Assembly (NCBI GenBank): GCA_937915975.1
Contig: CALGGL010000363.1
Location: 1-15,644 of the forward strand
Origin: an uncultured Lachnospiraceae bacterium
Lineage (GTDB): Bacteria; Bacillota; Clostridia; Lachnospirales; Lachnospiraceae
Length of the DNA: 15,644 nucleotides
Direction of reading: 5' to 3'
The notes beneath the pieces were generated by a model that was given only the letters and a program-made list of their open reading frames with translations, was not told the DNA's origin and ran no database searches. Shown here piece by piece: positions 14,256 to 15,644 of this stretch. Numbering within the stretch: position 1 is the first letter of the stretch; each line of letters begins with the position of its first letter. A program made the position numbers and the translations under genes.

Positions 14256-15101
14256 CTACCTCATATCTATGGTGTACTCATATATTTCTCTCTTGGAAAC
14301 GCCCCTGTCCTTCGCCACAAGCTTTGCCGCTTCCTTTTTATCCACGCCCTTATCCATATAAAGCTTAAGATGTTCGGGTATAGAGATTTCCTCCCATTTT
14401 GACAGGCTTTCCTTTTCAACCTCTTCAAACAAAATGCCTCGAATCACTATGATACATTCGCCCTTTGGCTCATTTTCATTATAATACCCGTAAGCCTTTA
14501 CCAGTGTTGTCTTAAAAAAGGTTTCATGCTTTTTGGTAAGTTCCCTGCATACGGTAGTCTCCCTGTCGCCAAGCGCATCACAAAGCTCCTTTAATGTCCT
14601 TACCAGTCTGTGGGGTGCCTCATATATTATAATGGTTCTGGTTTCACCCTTTAGTTCCTCCAGCACCTTACTTCTTTCTTTCTTATCCGTCGGTAAAAAT
14701 GCTTCAAAGGCAAATCTTCTTGTCGGCTGTCCCGAGGCTATAAGTGCATTTACTGCCGCACATGCTCCCGGAACGGGTATAACCTCAATGCCCGCTTCGT
14801 AGCACTTAGAAACCAGCACCTCTCCGGGATCGGATATGCCCGGTGTACCCGCATCCGTTATCTCGGCAATATTCTTTCCCTCAAGCAAAAACGAAACAAG
14901 CTCATCTGCCTTTTCATACTTATTATGCTCATGATAGCTTGTCATGGGGGTTTTTATATCGAAATGATTCAAAAGCTTAATACTGTTTCTGGTATCCTCA
15001 GCCGCTATCAACTCAACTTCATTTAATATTCTCACTGCACGATAGGTCATATCCTCAAGGTTTCCTATCGGTGTAGCAACAAGATACAGTTTTCCTGCCA
15101 T
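14256..15101 (-). CDS. rsmI: 16S rRNA (cytidine1402-2'-O)-methyltransferase
   Basis: At 281 residues this matches the usual length. Motifs in order are ATPIGNLEDMTYRA at 9-22, AAEDTR at 33-38, ITDAGTPGISDPG at 81-93 (the tetrapyrrole methylase-type SAM site), VIPVPGACAAVNALIASG at about 107-124, and FEAFLP at about 132-137, followed by the IIYEAPHRL strand. The C-terminal extension of about 50 residues (KKEAAKLVAKDRGVSKREIYE) is the helical part typical of RsmI. The enzyme 2'-O-methylates C1402 in the decoding centre of 16S rRNA. An AGGA lies just upstream of the start. It lies 80 bases downstream of the TrmN6-like gene and five bases upstream of the XRE regulator. Confidence 0.97.
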   Translation of the reverse strand: MAGKLYLVATPIGNLEDMTYRAVRILNEVELIAAEDTRNSIKLLNHFDIKTPMTSYHEHNKYEKADELVSFLLEGKNIAEITDAGTPGISDPGEVLVSKCYEAGIEVIPVPGACAAVNALIASGQPTRRFAFEAFLPTDKKERSKVLEELKGETRTIIIYEAPHRLVRTLKELCDALGDRETTVCRELTKKHETFFKTTLVKAYGYYNENEPKGECIIVIRGILFEEVEKESLSKWEEISIPEHLKLYMDKGVDKKEAAKLVAKDRGVSKREIYEYTIDMR

Positions 15102-15181
15102 AATCCTATCCTTTTCTTCCCACGTTTATATGATATACCCGTTCTTTCAACTGTTATTATCCGATACAGTTTCAGATTTTT

Positions 15182-15644
15182 CTACTGTCCGTTATATCTT
15201 TTAAGGAGCTCGTCCGTGTAGGTTCCGTCACTGTTATATACAATAAGCCCAGGCAAAATCTTAATTTCCGGTCTGCCACCCTTTGTCGCTTCTATCAAAA
15301 CCATATTAGGTTCCTTGTCCTCATAGGGCTGAACCAGCTGCATCCTCTTCGGCTCAAGATGATACTTCGACATAAGTCTTATTATCTCTGCAAGTCTGAA
15401 AGGCTTATGAACCATAGCAAAGGTGCCGCCAACCTTAAGAAGATATGATGCTGCCTTAATTACATCCTCAAGCTTAATAAGAATCTCATGCCTTGCTATA
15501 TTCTTGGGCTCCATATCATTTTCCAGACCATGATTACTGCTTATATACGGTGGATTGGATGTAACTATATCAAAGCTTTCTCTTTTATCAGAATCTTCAA
15601 TCCTTTTACAAACAGGCTTTAAATTACAAAGATTAAGACTTTGA
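15182..15644 (-). CDS. tRNA1(Val) (adenine37-N6)-methyltransferase-like protein, 3' part
   Basis: The frame is open to the right edge of the window, so the methionine at 15514 is internal and the 5' end is missing. The upstream codons encode SFDIVTSNPPYISSNHG, which contains the NPPY catalytic motif of N6-adenine methyltransferases. The rest, with NIARHEILIKLEDVIKAASYLL, MVHKPFRLAEIIRLM, LEPKRMQLV and PNMVLIEATKGG, is typical of the TrmN6/YfiC branch, including its Firmicute members. The N-terminal SAM-binding glycine loop lies outside the window. It should methylate A37 of a tRNA, but substrate identity rests on family resemblance only. The order trmN6-like then rsmI is common in Firmicutes. 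Confidence 0.9.
   Translation of the reverse strand, partial: QSLNLCNLKPVCKRIEDSDKRESFDIVTSNPPYISSNHGLENDMEPKNIARHEILIKLEDVIKAASYLLKVGGTFAMVHKPFRLAEIIRLMSKYHLEPKRMQLVQPYEDKEPNMVLIEATKGGRPEIKILPGLIVYNSDGTYTDELLKRYNGQ

Noticed and set aside
15149..15171. AACTGT/ACAGTT inverted repeat between the TrmN6-like gene and rsmI
   Set aside because: Only six base pairs with an 11-base loop and no T-run on the minus strand, so it is not a convincing terminator.

Overview
The window looks like a piece of a low-to-moderate GC Firmicute chromosome, most likely Lachnospiraceae or a close Clostridial relative. This rests on recognised gene families and their arrangement (VanW/peptidoglycan-binding protein, HypE-like AIR synthase-related protein next to an Lrp/AsnC regulator and an aminotransferase, DUF815-type ATPase next to nth, a TrmN6-like gene next to rsmI), on AGGAGG-type ribosome binding sites and on A+T-rich intergenic DNA. 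No database search was possible. No rRNA, tRNA, CRISPR array or insertion sequence was seen.

Layout. (1) 1 to about 1000: a visibly G+C-richer segment with the 3' part of a DHH/DHHA1-type phosphoesterase on the + strand. Its end overlaps the stop of a truncated aminotransferase on the other strand, so a sequence junction (rearrangement or assembly misjoin) probably lies near 985-1020. (2) About 1000-3080, minus strand: AIR synthase-related (HypE-like) protein, Lrp/AsnC regulator, and the N-terminal 45% of a PLP aminotransferase, the last two coupled by an ATGA overlap. (3) 3131-4855, minus strand: a VanW-family envelope protein preceded by a 34-residue membrane microprotein. (4) 4888-5511, + strand: a membrane-anchored protein of unknown function, divergent from the microprotein with only 32 bases between start codons. 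(5) 5527-7822, minus strand: a compact operon of DUF4870-like membrane protein, DUF815-type ATPase and endonuclease III. (6) 8034-12704, minus strand: a 1556-residue secreted modular protein with its own extended -10 promoter and a strong terminator. (7) 12868-15644, minus strand: TrmN6-like tRNA methyltransferase (5' end outside the window), RsmI, and an XRE-type regulator with two predicted HTH segments and a long unassigned C-terminal region.

How the genes fit together. The nth, rsmI and trmN6-like genes are housekeeping DNA repair and RNA modification functions. The VanW protein, the microprotein, the 207-residue protein and the large secreted protein are envelope or surface functions. 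The most distinctive parts are the large secreted protein with its internal duplications, the XRE regulator directly upstream of it with a long palindrome between them, the microprotein, and the abrupt junction at the left end. I see no firm sign of a defence system or a mobile element. No gene-free stretch exceeds 300 bases; the longest, 7823-8033, holds a promoter/leader and a terminator.
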